64,000 bases of DNA from Chara braunii (taxonomy: Eukaryota; Streptophyta; Charophyceae; Charales; Characeae), in assembly GCA_003427395.1 (NCBI GenBank), contig BFEA01000024.1:500044-564043 (forward strand). The letters are read 5' to 3'. Position 1 is the first letter of the stretch; each line of letters begins with the position of its first letter. Under the pieces are notes generated by a model that worked only from the letters and a program-made list of their open reading frames with translations, was not told the DNA's origin and made no database searches. Below are positions 1 through 9,811 of the stretch, piece by piece. Made by a program: the position numbers and the translations under genes.

Positions 1-52
<52 letters not shown>

Positions 53-90
53 ACACATACACACACACACACACACATACACACACACAC
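1..90. repeat. (CA)n microsatellite
   Basis: The window opens inside an almost pure CA dinucleotide array with a few CA-to-TA changes. It runs off the left edge, so its full length is unknown. Confidence 0.97.
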
Positions 91-464
91 ATGTTGAGGT
101 GGCAGTGCCACGTGGCACTAGCCTGCTGGCTATGGCTATGAACAACGACGCAGATTGATTGATGGTTTGAAAAAAAAACATATATATTGCTATCGCGAAC
201 ACGTGCGGACGACACCCAACCCCGCTCAATCGATCAATCAATCAATGAATAAATCAATCAATCAAGATTCCTTGATTGATTGATTGATTGATTCAAACAG
301 CACTTAAGATTGCAAAGACAAGAGAGAGGTCACACGAAAGTTCACAAAAATGATAGTACGAATTGAGTTGCAACAATACTTGAAGAAACTGTCAGCCGAT
401 TTTGATTATTATACAAAGAATTTGTTTGTGGCACAGCGGCTTTGCCCCACTCACTTAACTGCAT

Positions 465-466
<2 letters not shown>
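91..466. other. non-coding, palindrome and tetranucleotide hairpin
   Basis: No supportable gene. A perfect 16 bp palindrome lies at 104-119 (AGTGCCAC/GTGGCACT). TCAA-type and TTGA-type tetranucleotide arrays face each other and form a perfect 15 bp stem at 252-266 and 271-285 with a 4 nt loop. Related (TGAT)n arrays recur near 10.6-10.8 kb. Confidence 0.8.

Positions 467-515
<49 letters not shown>
467..515. repeat. (CT)n microsatellite
   Basis: Uninterrupted CT dinucleotide array of about 49 bp. The open frames across it are serine/leucine artefacts, not genes. Confidence 0.97.
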
Positions 516-519
<4 letters not shown>

Positions 520-763
520 CAATCATGTACACATGTGCGCGCTATGAAAATATGATTTTTGTATTTGATTTTTTATTCTAAATTTGGTAAAGAATTTCGA
601 TGCGACCCTGGGGCAAACGTTGTTCAATTTATTTTTCTGCATAACATAGTTTTTTTTTCGATTTTTTTGGAATACATTTTTTTTTTTTTTTTTTGCTGGG
701 ACCTTCCCTGGTCCTTGCACGGGTTTGCCACCAGGGACGCGGGCGGCCCGGCTAGTAGCCTAG
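516..763. other. non-coding, T-rich
   Basis: AT-rich sequence with several poly-T runs. No coding signal recognised. It may be the diverged start of the dispersed repeat that follows. Confidence 0.5.
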
Positions 764-1197
764 ATTTTTTTTTTTTTTTGGCACAGCCAAATCCCCTGAA
801 AATTAATAGATCTTTACTTTATATAATACAAAACTCATTTAAAAAGTTTCAAAAAATCATATTGTTTTTTAGGCTCCGCAATCAAGTGAAAACAAAAAGT
901 AAGAAGTGGAAAAAAACAAAATAGTGAGTGGGCGAGCACGTTTTGACACCGCCATCTTTGGCGATTTGTAATTTTTGTTTCGCTTAGCAAAATGACTTCA
1001 AAATTTATAGGCACGTACCTCACATCATAGAGAATTCACAAAAGAAATTGCAGAAAAGAAAACTTAGTTTTAATCCCCGAGATAAGTTTTGGTGGAGGCC
1101 GAACGCTGTCGGGTTCGGAGCCCGAACGGGACCCCGAACACCCTTACGTACTGAGGTCGGCCCGGGGACCTCCGTACGTACGGGCTGGTGACCCTGT
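764..1197. repeat. dispersed repeat: ~197 bp tandem units plus CCGAAC-rich module
   Basis: Two diverged units of about 197 bp share a landmark that reads GACACCGCCATCTTTGGCGA in the second. They are followed by a GC-rich module with repeated CCGAAC/GTTCGG motifs (1100-1195), including a hairpin with GTTCGG and CCGAAC arms. The same two-part arrangement occurs at 53.60-54.06 kb, and the GC-rich module alone at 16.85-16.94 kb. It is therefore a dispersed, probably mobile, non-coding family. Ends are not defined here. Confidence 0.65.
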
Positions 1198-1236
1198 ATA
1201 TGTGTATATATATATAATATTACATATATATATATA

Positions 1237-1322
1237 CGAAACAATTTGTCACAACTCCTCGTTTGTTGTCCTTTTCTCCTTCTTTGTCTACAGTTAATCA
1301 AACAGCTATGTTTGATGATATA
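1237..1322 (+). ncRNA. hammerhead repeat U1, 3' part only
   Basis: Begins inside a (TA)n tract and then reads C-GAAAC, a short stem III and the GTC cleavage triplet at 1248-1250. The family's pyrimidine-rich body follows, ending in GTTTGATGATATATA and another (TA)n. The CTGATGA half of the ribozyme is missing, so this copy cannot be catalytic alone. Confidence 0.6.
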
Positions 1323-1346
1323 TATATATATATATATATCATATAT

Positions 1347-1417
1347 ATCGTCATAAACAGAACTGCCCGGTAAACCGTAGGCAGAGAGAGAGAAGAGGAT
1401 AACAAACGAGGGGCTGT
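1347..1417 (-). ncRNA. hammerhead repeat U2, body only
   Basis: Minus-strand copy of the same repeat body. Read on the minus strand it starts within one or two bases of the position just 3' of the expected hammerhead cleavage site (first bases ACAGCCCC) and ends GTTTATGACGATATA followed by (TA)n. The catalytic core itself is absent. The coincidence of the 5' boundary with the cleavage site is notable, although TA repeats blur the exact base. Confidence 0.6.
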
Positions 1418-1434
1418 ATATATATATATATATA

Positions 1435-1504
1435 CAGCAGTGAAACTCCGACGAAACAGTTTGTCACAGCCCCTCGTTTGTAGTCCGGGCAGTTCTGTTT
1501 GTGA

Positions 1505-1509
<5 letters not shown>
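1435..1509 (+). ncRNA. hammerhead repeat U3, 3' half plus shortened body
   Basis: Contains the stem II 3' strand CCGAC (1448-1452), the core GAAAC (1453-1457), a three-pair stem III and GTC (1463-1465). A shortened body follows and ends in TGACGATATATA. The CTGATGA strand is replaced by (TA)n and CAGCAG. Confidence 0.62.

Positions 1510-1552
<43 letters not shown>
1510..1552. repeat. (TA)n microsatellite
   Basis: Pure TA array joining repeats U3 and U4. Equivalent shorter TA arrays separate the other copies of this family at about 1319-1340, 1418-1433 and 1664-1676. Confidence 0.95.
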
Positions 1553-1555
<3 letters not shown>

Positions 1556-1663
1556 GCCTTCTGATGAGTCGGTGAAACTCCGGCAAAACAGTTTGTCACA
1601 GCCCCTCGTTTGTTCTTCTCTTCTCCCTCTCCGCCTACGGTTTACAGGGCAGCTCTGTTTGAC
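1553..1663 (+). ncRNA. hammerhead repeat U4, full core with one core substitution
   Basis: The most complete core of the cluster. CTGATGA is at 1561-1567. Stem II is GTCGG (1568-1572) with CCGGC (1580-1584), one pair being G-U, around the loop TGAAACT. The next core block reads AAAAC where the consensus is GAAAC, so G12 is replaced by A, which should abolish cleavage. Stem III is ACA/TGT with loop GTT, and the cleavage triplet GTC is at 1595-1597. The pyrimidine-rich body and a TA tract follow. Stem I is not well formed because the upstream strand is cut short by (TA)n. Confidence 0.72.
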
Positions 1664-1675
1664 TATATATATATA

Positions 1676-1760
1676 TGAGTCGGTGAAACTCCGACGAAAT
1701 ATTTTGTCGTAGCCCCTCTTTTGTTGTCCTATTCTCCCTCTCTGCGTACACTTTACCGGA
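1676..1760 (+). ncRNA. hammerhead repeat U5, core truncated by (TA)n
   Basis: Starts in a TA tract that overlaps the ATGA of the core, so the first three core bases are lost. Stem II GTCGG/CCGAC, the GAAA block and the GTC triplet (1706-1708) are intact. The body ends near 1760 without the usual TA tail. Confidence 0.62.
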
Positions 1761-2100
1761 AAACATTCTCTAAATATATATAGTGAAACATATCTATATA
1801 TGTTCTTAACAAGGGGAGTTGTACATAAGAAGATAAAAAACGAATTGTTTTTTTTCTTGTTTTTTTTTCGCTTTTGTGCTCTAATATCTTTGTGACGATA
1901 TATACTCCGATATTGCTAACTCTCTGCTTTTGTAGATGATGCGGCAAGTGTCGGGCTTGTGGTAGCATGTTTGTTCTTTGGTTATGGTAGAATGTACTCT
2001 TCCTAATTCTTCTTTCTACCTTCCTTTTTTTGCTTTGCTCTTTCTCATTGTTGGGGTATTTCGTTTTGTGGACCTACTGTATGGTTCCGGTTTTTAAGTA
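1761..2100. repeat. non-coding, includes a ~100 bp segment repeated at 2730-2830
   Basis: The segment around 1801-1910, starting near CTTAACAAGGGGAGTTGTA, is repeated with substitutions at about 2730-2830. Both copies run into ATATC and TA-rich sequence. No coding signal. Confidence 0.6.
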
Positions 2101-2729
2101 TGGTTATAGCAGAATTTGTTTTCGGATTTTTGACACTCTTGTCTGCATCCTGGTTGGTTTTGTCCTGTTGTTCGGCTTACGGTAGAGAATCTCTGCCAGT
2201 GTTTTCATGTGGGATTTGTCATCCGGGTTCTTCTTCTTCTTTCTCTTATCCTTTTGACATCCTAGCTGGCCGTTTCCGTTGTTCGGCCCATTTGAAGGGG
2301 ATGGTGTTTTGTGTGGGACTCATCATCTTGGATTGTCTTTTATGTTTTTTTTGTCGTTGGTGATATCCCAGTATTTTAGTTTAGATCAGCGAAGCATAAG
2401 ACGATCCATGATGGGTTGTTTACGCTGGCAAGCACGAATGGTTTGTTATCTGGGATTGTTTTTTTTTTGCAGACAAGGGTGTTTTGATATCCTAGTTGGT
2501 CTTGTCCCGTCGTTTGACCTGTGACTAAAGGGGCGGTGCTTACATGTGCGACTTGTCATCTAGGATCTGTTTATGTTTGTTTCCCTCTGTTTTGTTATAT
2601 TTGGTTGTTGTTTCCCTCTTTCTTTGCCTCATTGTCTTTTTGTTGTGTGCAAGTGAGTCGATATGACACACGGGGGTGGGGGCCGTCGCCGCTCAACCTA
2701 CATCCACGCGGGTGGCCTTGTACGCAAGA
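2101..2729. repeat. decayed tandem repeat region, non-coding
   Basis: Three diverged blocks share the phrases CATCCTAGYTGG, a TTCGG/TTTGACC element and GTGGGACTYRTCATC at about 2140, 2255 and 2490. This suggests an old tandem array with units of roughly 110-220 bp. No conserved protein was recognised in the short frames. Confidence 0.45.
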
Positions 2730-2841
2730 GGTTCTGAACAAGGGGAGTTGTAAGTAAGAAGATAAAAAATAAATTGATTTTCTTCTTGTATTTTTCGCTT
2801 TTGCGCTCCGATATCTTTGTGATGATATATGTATATCGTTA

Positions 2842-2900
<59 letters not shown>

Positions 2901-2928
2901 TTGGTTGCTTCTGATGGGGTGTGAATCG
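2730..2928. repeat. second copy of ~100 bp segment, then (TA)n
   Basis: 2730-2830 repeats the 1801-1910 segment. A pure TA array follows at about 2847-2897. After it comes TTCTGATGGGG, which resembles a ruined hammerhead core but is too short to call. Confidence 0.6.
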
Positions 2929-3337
2929 ACAGTCTGTAGAGTGAGTGATAGTCTGCTTTGATTTTTGTCACGGGTACATTCAGGGCAGTGGTTGGTGCAC
3001 ATCTCAGGGTATCACTTGTCGGGCAGTCGTTCATGCTTAACCACAACCAACAAATATTATTAAACAGAGCTGCCTAGTAAACCGAAGGCAGAAAGGGAGA
3101 AAAGAACGACAAACGAGGGGTTGTGACAAACTGTTTCGTCAGAGTTTCACCAGGAGGCTGAACCCTCAATAGTTTGCAGAATCCCCTGACTGATTGCACT
3201 ATAAGTGATAATCCGCCTTACTCCGGTGGTGGTTAAGCATCAACGAATGCCCGACAACTTATACCCTGAGGTGGGCACCAACCACTGCCCTCAGGGAACC
3301 CGTGACATAAACCAAAGCATACTATCACTCACCCACA
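2929..3337. mobile_element. inverted-repeat element enclosing hammerhead repeat U6
   Basis: The left arm (2929-3048) and right arm (3224-3337) are imperfect reverse complements, about 85 percent identical by eye. One matching stretch reads GGTTAAGCAT, GCCCGACAA and CACCAACCACTGCC in the right arm. The ~170 bp between them is hammerhead repeat U6. No transposase or clear target duplication was seen. This could be a foldback element or two opposed copies of a longer repeat. Confidence 0.6.
3060..3215 (-). ncRNA. hammerhead repeat U6, core deleted but long stem I kept
   Basis: Read on the minus strand. Core CTG is followed by GTGAAAC, so about eight bases covering ATGA and stem II are deleted. 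GACGAAAC, stem III and the GTC triplet (plus-strand 3125-3127) remain. The two flanks can form a long stem I: GAGGGTT pairs with AACCCCTC with one bulge, and CAAAC (3172-3176) pairs with GTTTG (3110-3114). The same pairing is kept with compensatory changes in repeat U7. Confidence 0.65.
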
Positions 3338-3447
3338 CCAGGTGGAAAACTCTACAAACTGTTAGTTCAAAACCCATTACAAGCAAGCAAAACCATCTAC
3401 CAAGGTAAGCACGCGGATTCGGAGTGCGGATTGTGGGTGCATCGTTA

Positions 3448-4126
3448 TCATCGGACACCACAATAACCCCTGAAGGATTTTGTGGTTGCGCATGTGGCGC
3501 AAACATCTCTTTCTCGTCCATTGCGCTGAGATTGCGAACATGAATTATGTACACGTGCATGTCCAGCGAGCGGTGCACAAAACGGAAGAGATGAAAGTGC
3601 ATCATCAGGAAGCGCACTCAGCGCTCTCATAATCTGAGTCCTCGTTTCATCAACAACAAGTTGTCTTCCCACCTGATTATCAGCCAAGGTAGGCTCCGAC
3701 ACTTCGAGGAAATCCAAAAGATTAGTTTTCGTACCACGACTTTTTTTCCTCTTAAATGTAGATTTAATCCAAAAGACCTCTACGCGAACCATCCCCATCG
3801 ACACGACAATCGTCACCACCTCCTTCCGCAACCATGTTCTCAGCATCATTAAAGGTATTCCTTTACGAACATCGACGTTCAACCTCACCAAGAACAGGAT
3901 GATCGTCCCGAGGATGTTCACTTCCAAGATTCACCGACCTCTCATCATTTTTACTTTTCTTCGACCTCTCTGAATGTTCGGCTCCAACTTTTGACGTAAT
4001 ATTCGTATCATATTGAGTGGTATTGTTTTTTCCCATTGCTTTCCTCTTAGCACAAGTGTCGTACTTATGCGGCATTCGGAAGTTGCCTGCAAAGAAAGAA
4101 TATGACAAAATTATTTGGAATGTCAA
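3448..4126 (-). pseudogene. Helitron-associated C-terminal region or extra ORF, unrecognised
   Basis: Two overlapping minus-strand frames (4126-3863 and 3927-3448) rich in Lys, Ser and Glu. I do not recognise a family. They lie just downstream of helicase motif VI, so they may be a C-terminal extension, an exon or unrelated sequence. Confidence 0.3.
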
Positions 4127-4205
4127 GGCTCAATGAAAAAAAAAAAAAAAAGACTCATCCCAAAAGTTCATGATATACAATATTCGTCATTAAAAAATTC
4201 TTATT

Positions 4206-5224
4206 AGGCAACGCAACACGGATGTTGTTGGGATGGCCAACACGTGACAAAGCAACGTACATTTGGCCATGCGCAAAAACCGGTTTGCATAACCAAACCC
4301 CAACACGTGATAAGGTTTGTCTTTGCGACTTGTTAATCGTTACAACAAAATAATCGTTACAACAAAAGCAAGACGGAGTGAAAATTGCATACTAAACCAT
4401 TATAACCCAGTTGTCTCACCATCGCTGGTCTGATCAATCTTGGGGATCAGTGTTGTTTTACCCGTGTGCATTATTGTCACTTCCAACAAATCATCATTAA
4501 CGATCTTCTTCAGAATCAGCCTTGTACCGTTGCAAAGTCCTTGCTCCGGTGACAAATTTCACAAAAACATCACAGGCGTGCCAATTTTTAAGCGCAGCTT
4601 GTGAGGTGGAAAGCCAGACTCGTCAAGAGAGTTCAAGAACTCCCGCTCAATACCAAGCTCGGTAATACCGGTATCATCTGAATCAGGATAATCAACGCTG
4701 AAAAGGTCACGTACCTCCCCAGGGAAGTCGTCAAGAACACGGTTGTTAACAGAACCGACATTGTCATTATTAGGGCATAGAATTAATCGAGGCAAGAAAT
4801 ACTCGGCATCCCCCATATGGTTTGACACATCATGGAACGTCCATGAAATCAACTCATCAATTGGTTTCTCCGTACAAATCTCACTTAGCAATCTGACCGC
4901 AGCAGGTTCATTAGGAATAACACGAGGATGGTCACCATTCCCAATGCGCATCAAAAAGTGAGCATACATTCGTGTCATTTCATAATTCCCTAAGCTTAAG
5001 AGTCGCATATTTTCAGTCAGTTGATGAACCTAAAAAAATTTCCACAAAGGAGACATTTTCATGGACGCATCAATTTGTTGCACCCGCGATCCGTGTTTCA
5101 CAACGGGCAACACCTGTCTAAAATCCCCAGTTAAAAGTAAAATTTTCCCACCAAATGGCTCGTTATTGTTACAGAGGTCCCGAAGTGTAATGTCAAAAGC
5201 TTCCAAGTGAAACTTGTTACTCAT
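4206..5224 (-). pseudogene. Helitron PIF1-like helicase, C-terminal half
   Basis: Minus-strand fragments in order. LLLTGDFRQVLPVV (5224-5030) is the helicase motif II/III region. PNEPAAVRLLSEI and ILCPNNDNVGSVNNRVL lie further along (5008-4559). Near 4277-4215 a stretch translates as AHGQMYVALSRVGHPNNI, the superfamily 1 motif VI signature. The family unwinds DNA during rolling-circle transposition. Breaks lie between the fragments. Confidence 0.85.
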
Positions 5225-5312
5225 CGGAACTTTGTATCAAACAATCAAGTCGGCACAACAGATAAGCTCCGCAAGATCATTTTGTTTCGGAATCAAGAAG
5301 GGAGGAGTGTTA

Positions 5313-5678
5313 TCAGGTTTCAATGGTGCGCGAAATCGTGAAAAAAAACTTCCGACTCCCCGTCAAAAGAATCGCGGCTATGCCACTGGACGCGACAGTC
5401 AGTGCAATGGCAGAACGCGACCTGGTGCCCACCAAAATCGTTTCAATGCAAAACGTTTTTCTTGTTTTAGCCGGTGCATCAACAAAAACACGCAACGGTC
5501 TTTTCTCTTGCACAGCTCGAACGACTCTTTTCACCAACACTCGTTGACGTGGACCAAGACGTCGAAAATTATAGCCATATTTGCGTTGCATTTGAATCGG
5601 ATCATACGACAACTCGTCGTTTAGAATCGAGGATACCATTTTGTTTTCGTAATGTCTTATTATGTTCTCAACAATCAT
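5313..5678 (-). pseudogene. Helitron PIF1-like helicase, N-terminal half with ruined Walker A
   Basis: Contains YGYNFRRLGPRQRVLVKRVV followed by RVFVDAPAKTRKTFCIETI and TVASSGIAAILLTGSR. The expected Walker A is GPGGTGKT-like; here it reads APAKTRKT, so three glycines are lost although the final Lys-Thr remains. ATP binding should be impaired even if the frame were restored. Confidence 0.85.
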
Positions 5679-5838
5679 TTCCCCGCCGGGTGTTGGATAA
5701 TAAAGGTTAAACTAACGAATATTTTTTCCAGACTCTTGCAAAATACGGTCAAAGATGAAATAACACTAACGGTTGCAAAATGTTCCGGGGAACAATTTCA
5801 TTGCCTGCGCGATACTGAAAATCGTCACACATCTTATC

Positions 5839-6090
5839 TCAATGGAATTCAAAGAAACGAACCGGATTGTTCACCGGATCAAACGCAAGAACCATAACAA
5901 ATATTTTACGATCTTCTTCAGGCATGTAATGCGCAGCGGCTGTGTCTATGCATTGATCGTATGCATCGCCTGTTTGCAAAAGGCCCAATCGAAGACATAC
6001 AGATCGGAAAGAATCGTATTCGACTCCGTCCACCGTACGCATTTCGACAAAAAAACGCACCCCACGAGAATGTTCATGGTTTAGCAACAC
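5839..6090 (-). pseudogene. Helitron Rep-helicase linker fragment
   Basis: The frame contains RGVRFFVEMRTVDGVEYDSF and VCLRLGLLQTGD. These match the region between Rep and helicase of Helitron proteins, where a phrase of the type FEDLRTVNG...F..AC..LGLL is typical. About 350 bp upstream (6100-6438) has only broken frames. Confidence 0.75.
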
Positions 6091-6438
6091 GCGTAGATAA
6101 AATTATTCCCCTTCCGTGATCCTCACGTGATGCAACAGAGAAATCTTTTCGAAGGGACCACCGTGAAGGTCACGCTTTCTTCAGTTCCACTTCTTATGTC
6201 TGCTATCCCACACATCAATATTAACGATTTTTGTTTAAAGAGGAAGCTCCTCTTTAGGAACACGCTCCTTCAAAGAGTTATGTTTCATCCATGCCGTCAA
6301 TTTCATTTTCGGTGGCCCATTTGAGACAACGGCATGCTCAGTCCCAGGTTCGAATTGCACTTTTTGCATGTTTTCGAGATGCACGGACAATCTTTCGACC
6401 GCGAGTCATTGTTCTGCAACGTCGAACTCAAATAGACG

Positions 6439-6651
6439 TCAGCATGCTTCGCATGCACCTACAACACACATATCTTGATACAATTTGACCTTGTCGATGA
6501 CCGCATTATTATCTTGCTCGCAAACCATAGCACGATCACACCCTTTGTACACGTACTTATACACGTACTTGCACGCCTTGATGTTCGCACAATATTCAAC
6601 ATTCAAGTGGCAATTAAACCTCATTAGCAAGTACGGGTTATATGAGACCAC
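6439..6651 (-). pseudogene. Helitron Rep, catalytic tyrosine region
   Basis: Begins VSYNPYLLMRFNCHLNVEYC and continues ACKYVYKYVYKGCDRAMV. The KYVYKYVYKG segment carries the closely spaced tyrosines expected for the Y2 motif that cleaves DNA in Helitron Rep proteins. It follows the HUH segment after a frameshift or stop near 6660. Confidence 0.85.
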
Positions 6652-6680
6652 AGACCGATTGTCCTAAACGACACCAATCG

Positions 6681-7406
6681 TTAAATCACCATCACTTGGT
6701 TTCCTTCCCTATACGAAAGGTACATTTGTTCGTCTTTCAATGTTGTTGTTGAAATGAAATCTTTCGGAAACCCTTTTGTGCATTCTCCGTCCTCCTTACA
6801 CGAAGCGTCGTGTTTCTCCGCACCGCAAATCTCATGCAACATGAACTTGGCTACCCTTTCTCTCAATTCCCCTTCCGGAGGAATCTCGACACACACCACA
6901 TTGTCAACAGCATCCGCATCCATAATTTTATCATCCGGATGTAGGATAACCAATATATGTGTGTGTGGTAGACCCCGTTTTTGAAACTCCACCACATACA
7001 ATATTCCACTCACCCTACCAAAGATCCGTTTGTTCTTTATCTCATCAATCAGTTGTGCAAGATAACCTTTGAACACTCGTGAAAGAAGATCCGGCCTGTC
7101 GTTAGGACATTGACCTGGCAACAGGGCTTGTTTGATCTCTGGCCAGTTAATCTTGCACATCATAGTGATGAAAAGATCTAGCTTTCCGAATCGCCTCACA
7201 ATTGTCATACTGTCGTGATATCTTTCACTCATATATCGGGCCCCCCAAGTGAACGTTAACGGTAAAACCACTTTTGTCCCAACTCCCTCACCACGTTGAT
7301 TTTGTTGCACAGCGTCTCGTAAATCCTGGTAATACTCCGAGCGCAATTCTTTTTTGTGGAATCTCATCCATTTTAAGCAGAGGGATTCAACTTTAGCGCA
7401 CGTCAT
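6681..7406 (-). pseudogene. Helitron Rep HUH endonuclease domain
   Basis: 241-codon open stretch. LPLTFTWGARYMSERYHDSM, DLFITMMCKINWPEIKQAL and ILYVVEFQKRGLPHTHILVI are characteristic of the Helitron helicase-like Rep domain. PHTH supplies the two metal-binding histidines of the HUH motif. It ends near DGECTKGFPKDF, also typical. This is the best preserved part of the element. Confidence 0.92.
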
Positions 7407-7505
7407 GCAACAAAACTCGTGGAAAATACGTGCTTCATAAAGGAGGCAAGGCCTTTCTCCATCGCACTCGCGAAGGTGAAATGCATAGTACTGATTGGCA
7501 CTAAG

Positions 7506-8085
7506 TCATGGCGGCCATCCAACTTCCGAGGCACGTCGGACAGACCAATTATCAATTCCCTTCGGGAAAAGTAAAACAAACCTTAAGCAGTCGTCCGCTC
7601 GAGAACATTCCGGAACCACAACGGTCTGCCGCTCACCCGGAAGAGGAGCACACAAACGAATCTCGAGCTCACAAGAAAGGAGTTCATCGGCCATCATAAC
7701 ACACACCTCATATAAACCCATCGAACGGTTATAACGCCTTTCATGTTCCTCATCATGCATGACATCTGGATTTATCACCAACTTCCTCCCGTTCAATGCT
7801 TGCAGCGGAAGGTCAGCAACCATCATAAAGTCCTTCACGCAATTGTTACATTGTTGTAGCAATTCGTGAAACCTTCTCAATATGCGTTTCGCTCGATCAA
7901 GTTCGACATCGGATGTACGTGCAGGTAACTTAAGGAAATATATCCTTTGATCAATCGCATCGTTCAAATGTTGAAGATCGTGCAAGTATAGTTGCGCAAA
8001 CTGAGGACGTTCCCCTTCCCCCACAGCCAATGCACCAACACGATGAAAGATTGGACCTTGAGCCTTAAGTTGGCCCTGGAATCCT
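7506..8085 (-). pseudogene. Helitron Rep N-terminal region
   Basis: Reading the minus strand upstream of 8030 extends the homology in frame as LKAQGPIFHRVGAL, then AVGEGERPQFAQLYLHD. This matches the start of Helitron proteins (a QGQ.YH..GSL-type phrase). DEEHERRYNRSMGLYEVCVM and CLRFVLLFPKGIDNW follow. The sequence reaches about 8085, where the Penelope-like element begins, so the Helitron start codon is probably missing. Confidence 0.85.
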
Positions 8086-8115
8086 CAAACATCATCGCTC
8101 GGCTGCTTCAACCGA

Positions 8116-8155
8116 GAGGATGCGAGGGATAAACTATTATTAATTATCCTCGCAT
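8116..8155. other. hairpin near the Helitron/Penelope junction
   Basis: ATGCGAGG-G-ATAA (8120-8132) pairs with TTATCCTCGCAT (8144-8155), a 12 bp stem with one bulged base and an 11 nt AT-rich loop. It lies within 70 bp of the point where Penelope-like sequence gives way to Helitron sequence. Confidence 0.5.
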
Positions 8156-8287
8156 TGTTTCGAAGGAATCGAACGTCGAAAGTTTGAGACGTCCAAAAGG
8201 AAAGAATCTCATGCTCCGGAGAGCCTTCGCAATGCCATTCCCATAAAGGACAACGTTGTGTACCTTTTCGACAACACATCTTTACGA

Positions 8288-8338
8288 AGACCCCCCAAAA
8301 CCACCTTGGCAAACCTTGCCAAGGATCCGAAGAAGACC
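8288..8338. repeat. hairpin-bearing segment shared with 14906-14962
   Basis: GACCCCCCAAAACCAC, then CCTTGGCAA-ACC-TTGCCAAGG (a perfect 9 bp stem with a 3 nt loop), then ATCCGAAGAAGA. The same segment recurs at 14906-14962 with a 6 bp insertion before the hairpin. The two copies bracket Penelope-like copy A. Confidence 0.75.
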
Positions 8339-9811
8339 TCAGGGGGATGATCCTGAAGGCGAGCCTCTTTCATCAAACACAATACATAAGTTAAGGCCGC
8401 ATCCTCATATGTTGAAGTTCGCAAGTCTCAGCATTGAAGCCGTCAAAGTCGTCCTTTTTACTTTTTTCGTAGAGTAGGATGCATAGTCCTGCATGGAGTG
8501 AAAATGTAGTTTCTCCCCTCGGATAAGCAGGGACTGGTTCTTTGTCCAGGAAAGATATGTAGAACAGATGGACTAGGTTCTGCAAATATTCTGCACCCCA
8601 GGAACTCCCACGTATTGCTCCCATCGTCCTTCCTCACCAACTTCAAAGATCGTGGGTAGCAATACTCATAGGACTCAATGATGCTCAATGCTTTACGATA
8701 GCTACTTGTGTCCCTGGATTACCAACAAGGACACATCATCAACCATTCTCACTCCAGCCACCAATTTACAGTCCTCACCCAGCGATCCCTTGAAATCTGA
8801 CTCCGCCTTTGCACAGAGCAAGTCAGCCAGTGCCGACGACAAATGCTTACCCATAGGGATGCCGAAGACTTGCTGGTACACGAAGCCTTCGCAGATCGTA
8901 TACGTGTGACTAAGCTCGAATCACAGAACCTCCATGATCTTATCGAATGAGATAGATACAAATTCATCCTCCTTTCGGTAGTTCCTCGCCATTCCGACAG
9001 GCTTTTCCTCTTACACTCACCTTCACGGCGACCAAACCACTCCGCTGGTGCTGGCTTATCAGCCAGGCAACCGATGTTACTATATCTTGGTGAGGTAATT
9101 TTGCGAATATATCCTTAATGTCGTAGCTACTGCCCAGGACAGTATCTCCGTTGCATTTCAACTTTTCGACCGACTTCTTCAAGGTCCTCTTGAGGTCGTC
9201 ACTGGATCATAGGCTGAAGTGATCAGTCTCGGGTAGGCACCTGAGCATATATCAAAGTTCTCTTCCCGATCTTGCACTCGCGGTTCATGATGGCTCTGAC
9301 CAAGATGGTGATATGGGCCGCCACCTGTCCAAGTCTTTATCCTTCGGTATGACATATGCTCTGCCAATCTTTCCACACGTACGCCATATGGAAACAACCT
9401 CCAAGCTTGTGTAGTCCCTCTTTATATTGGAGAGTATCTTCCCTTCACTTTCAAACTTCTGCAGAAAACCAGAGTTCCCACAAAAAGTCATACGGAAAGC
9501 ATGGAGGTAAAGTACTGGGCAAATCACCAGAGTTGCACCAGGGTTCCTATCGAGTGGAACCAGAACTAGTGTCATCAACTGCTTAACCTCCCTCATGACC
9601 TGTTGTTCAGACCGAGCAATGACGAACGCGGACCTATTACTGAAGCATCTTAAGAGGTCCTCAACGTTGAGTGCAAGCAGGCTTGATCTCCAAGTCCTAG
9701 GAACGGATTGGATGATGCATTCTGTCAACTGGAATTTTGAAAGAGTCCTTCCTTTTGTAACATTTATGGAATTATGAATGAAGCGGTGAACCCCACTGAC
9801 TTCGTCGAGCC

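Larger units (their letters stand above)
3448..8085 (-). mobile_element. decayed autonomous Helitron
   Basis: A rolling-circle transposon on the minus strand, recognised from its protein remnants in the expected order. From high to low coordinate these are the Rep N-terminal region, the HUH nuclease, the two-tyrosine region and a PIF1-like helicase through motif VI. The reading frame is broken by stops and frameshifts. The 5' side abuts Penelope-like copy A at about 8085, so it may be truncated there. The 3' CTRR end with hairpin was not identified. Confidence 0.85.
8085..9728 (-). pseudogene. Penelope-like reverse transcriptase, copy A
   Basis: Broken into several frames, read from 9728 down. 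LDRNPGATLVICPVLY and GRAYVIPKDKDLDRWRPISP match copy B closely. SYDIKDIFAKLPHQDIVTS (9182-8964) carries the first catalytic Asp in DIK. Near 8752-8733 the catalytic motif C reads RMVDDVSLLV, so the residue before x-D-D is Met, not Tyr or Phe. The C-terminal part drifts into a shared hairpin-bearing segment at 8288-8338. Confidence 0.85.
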
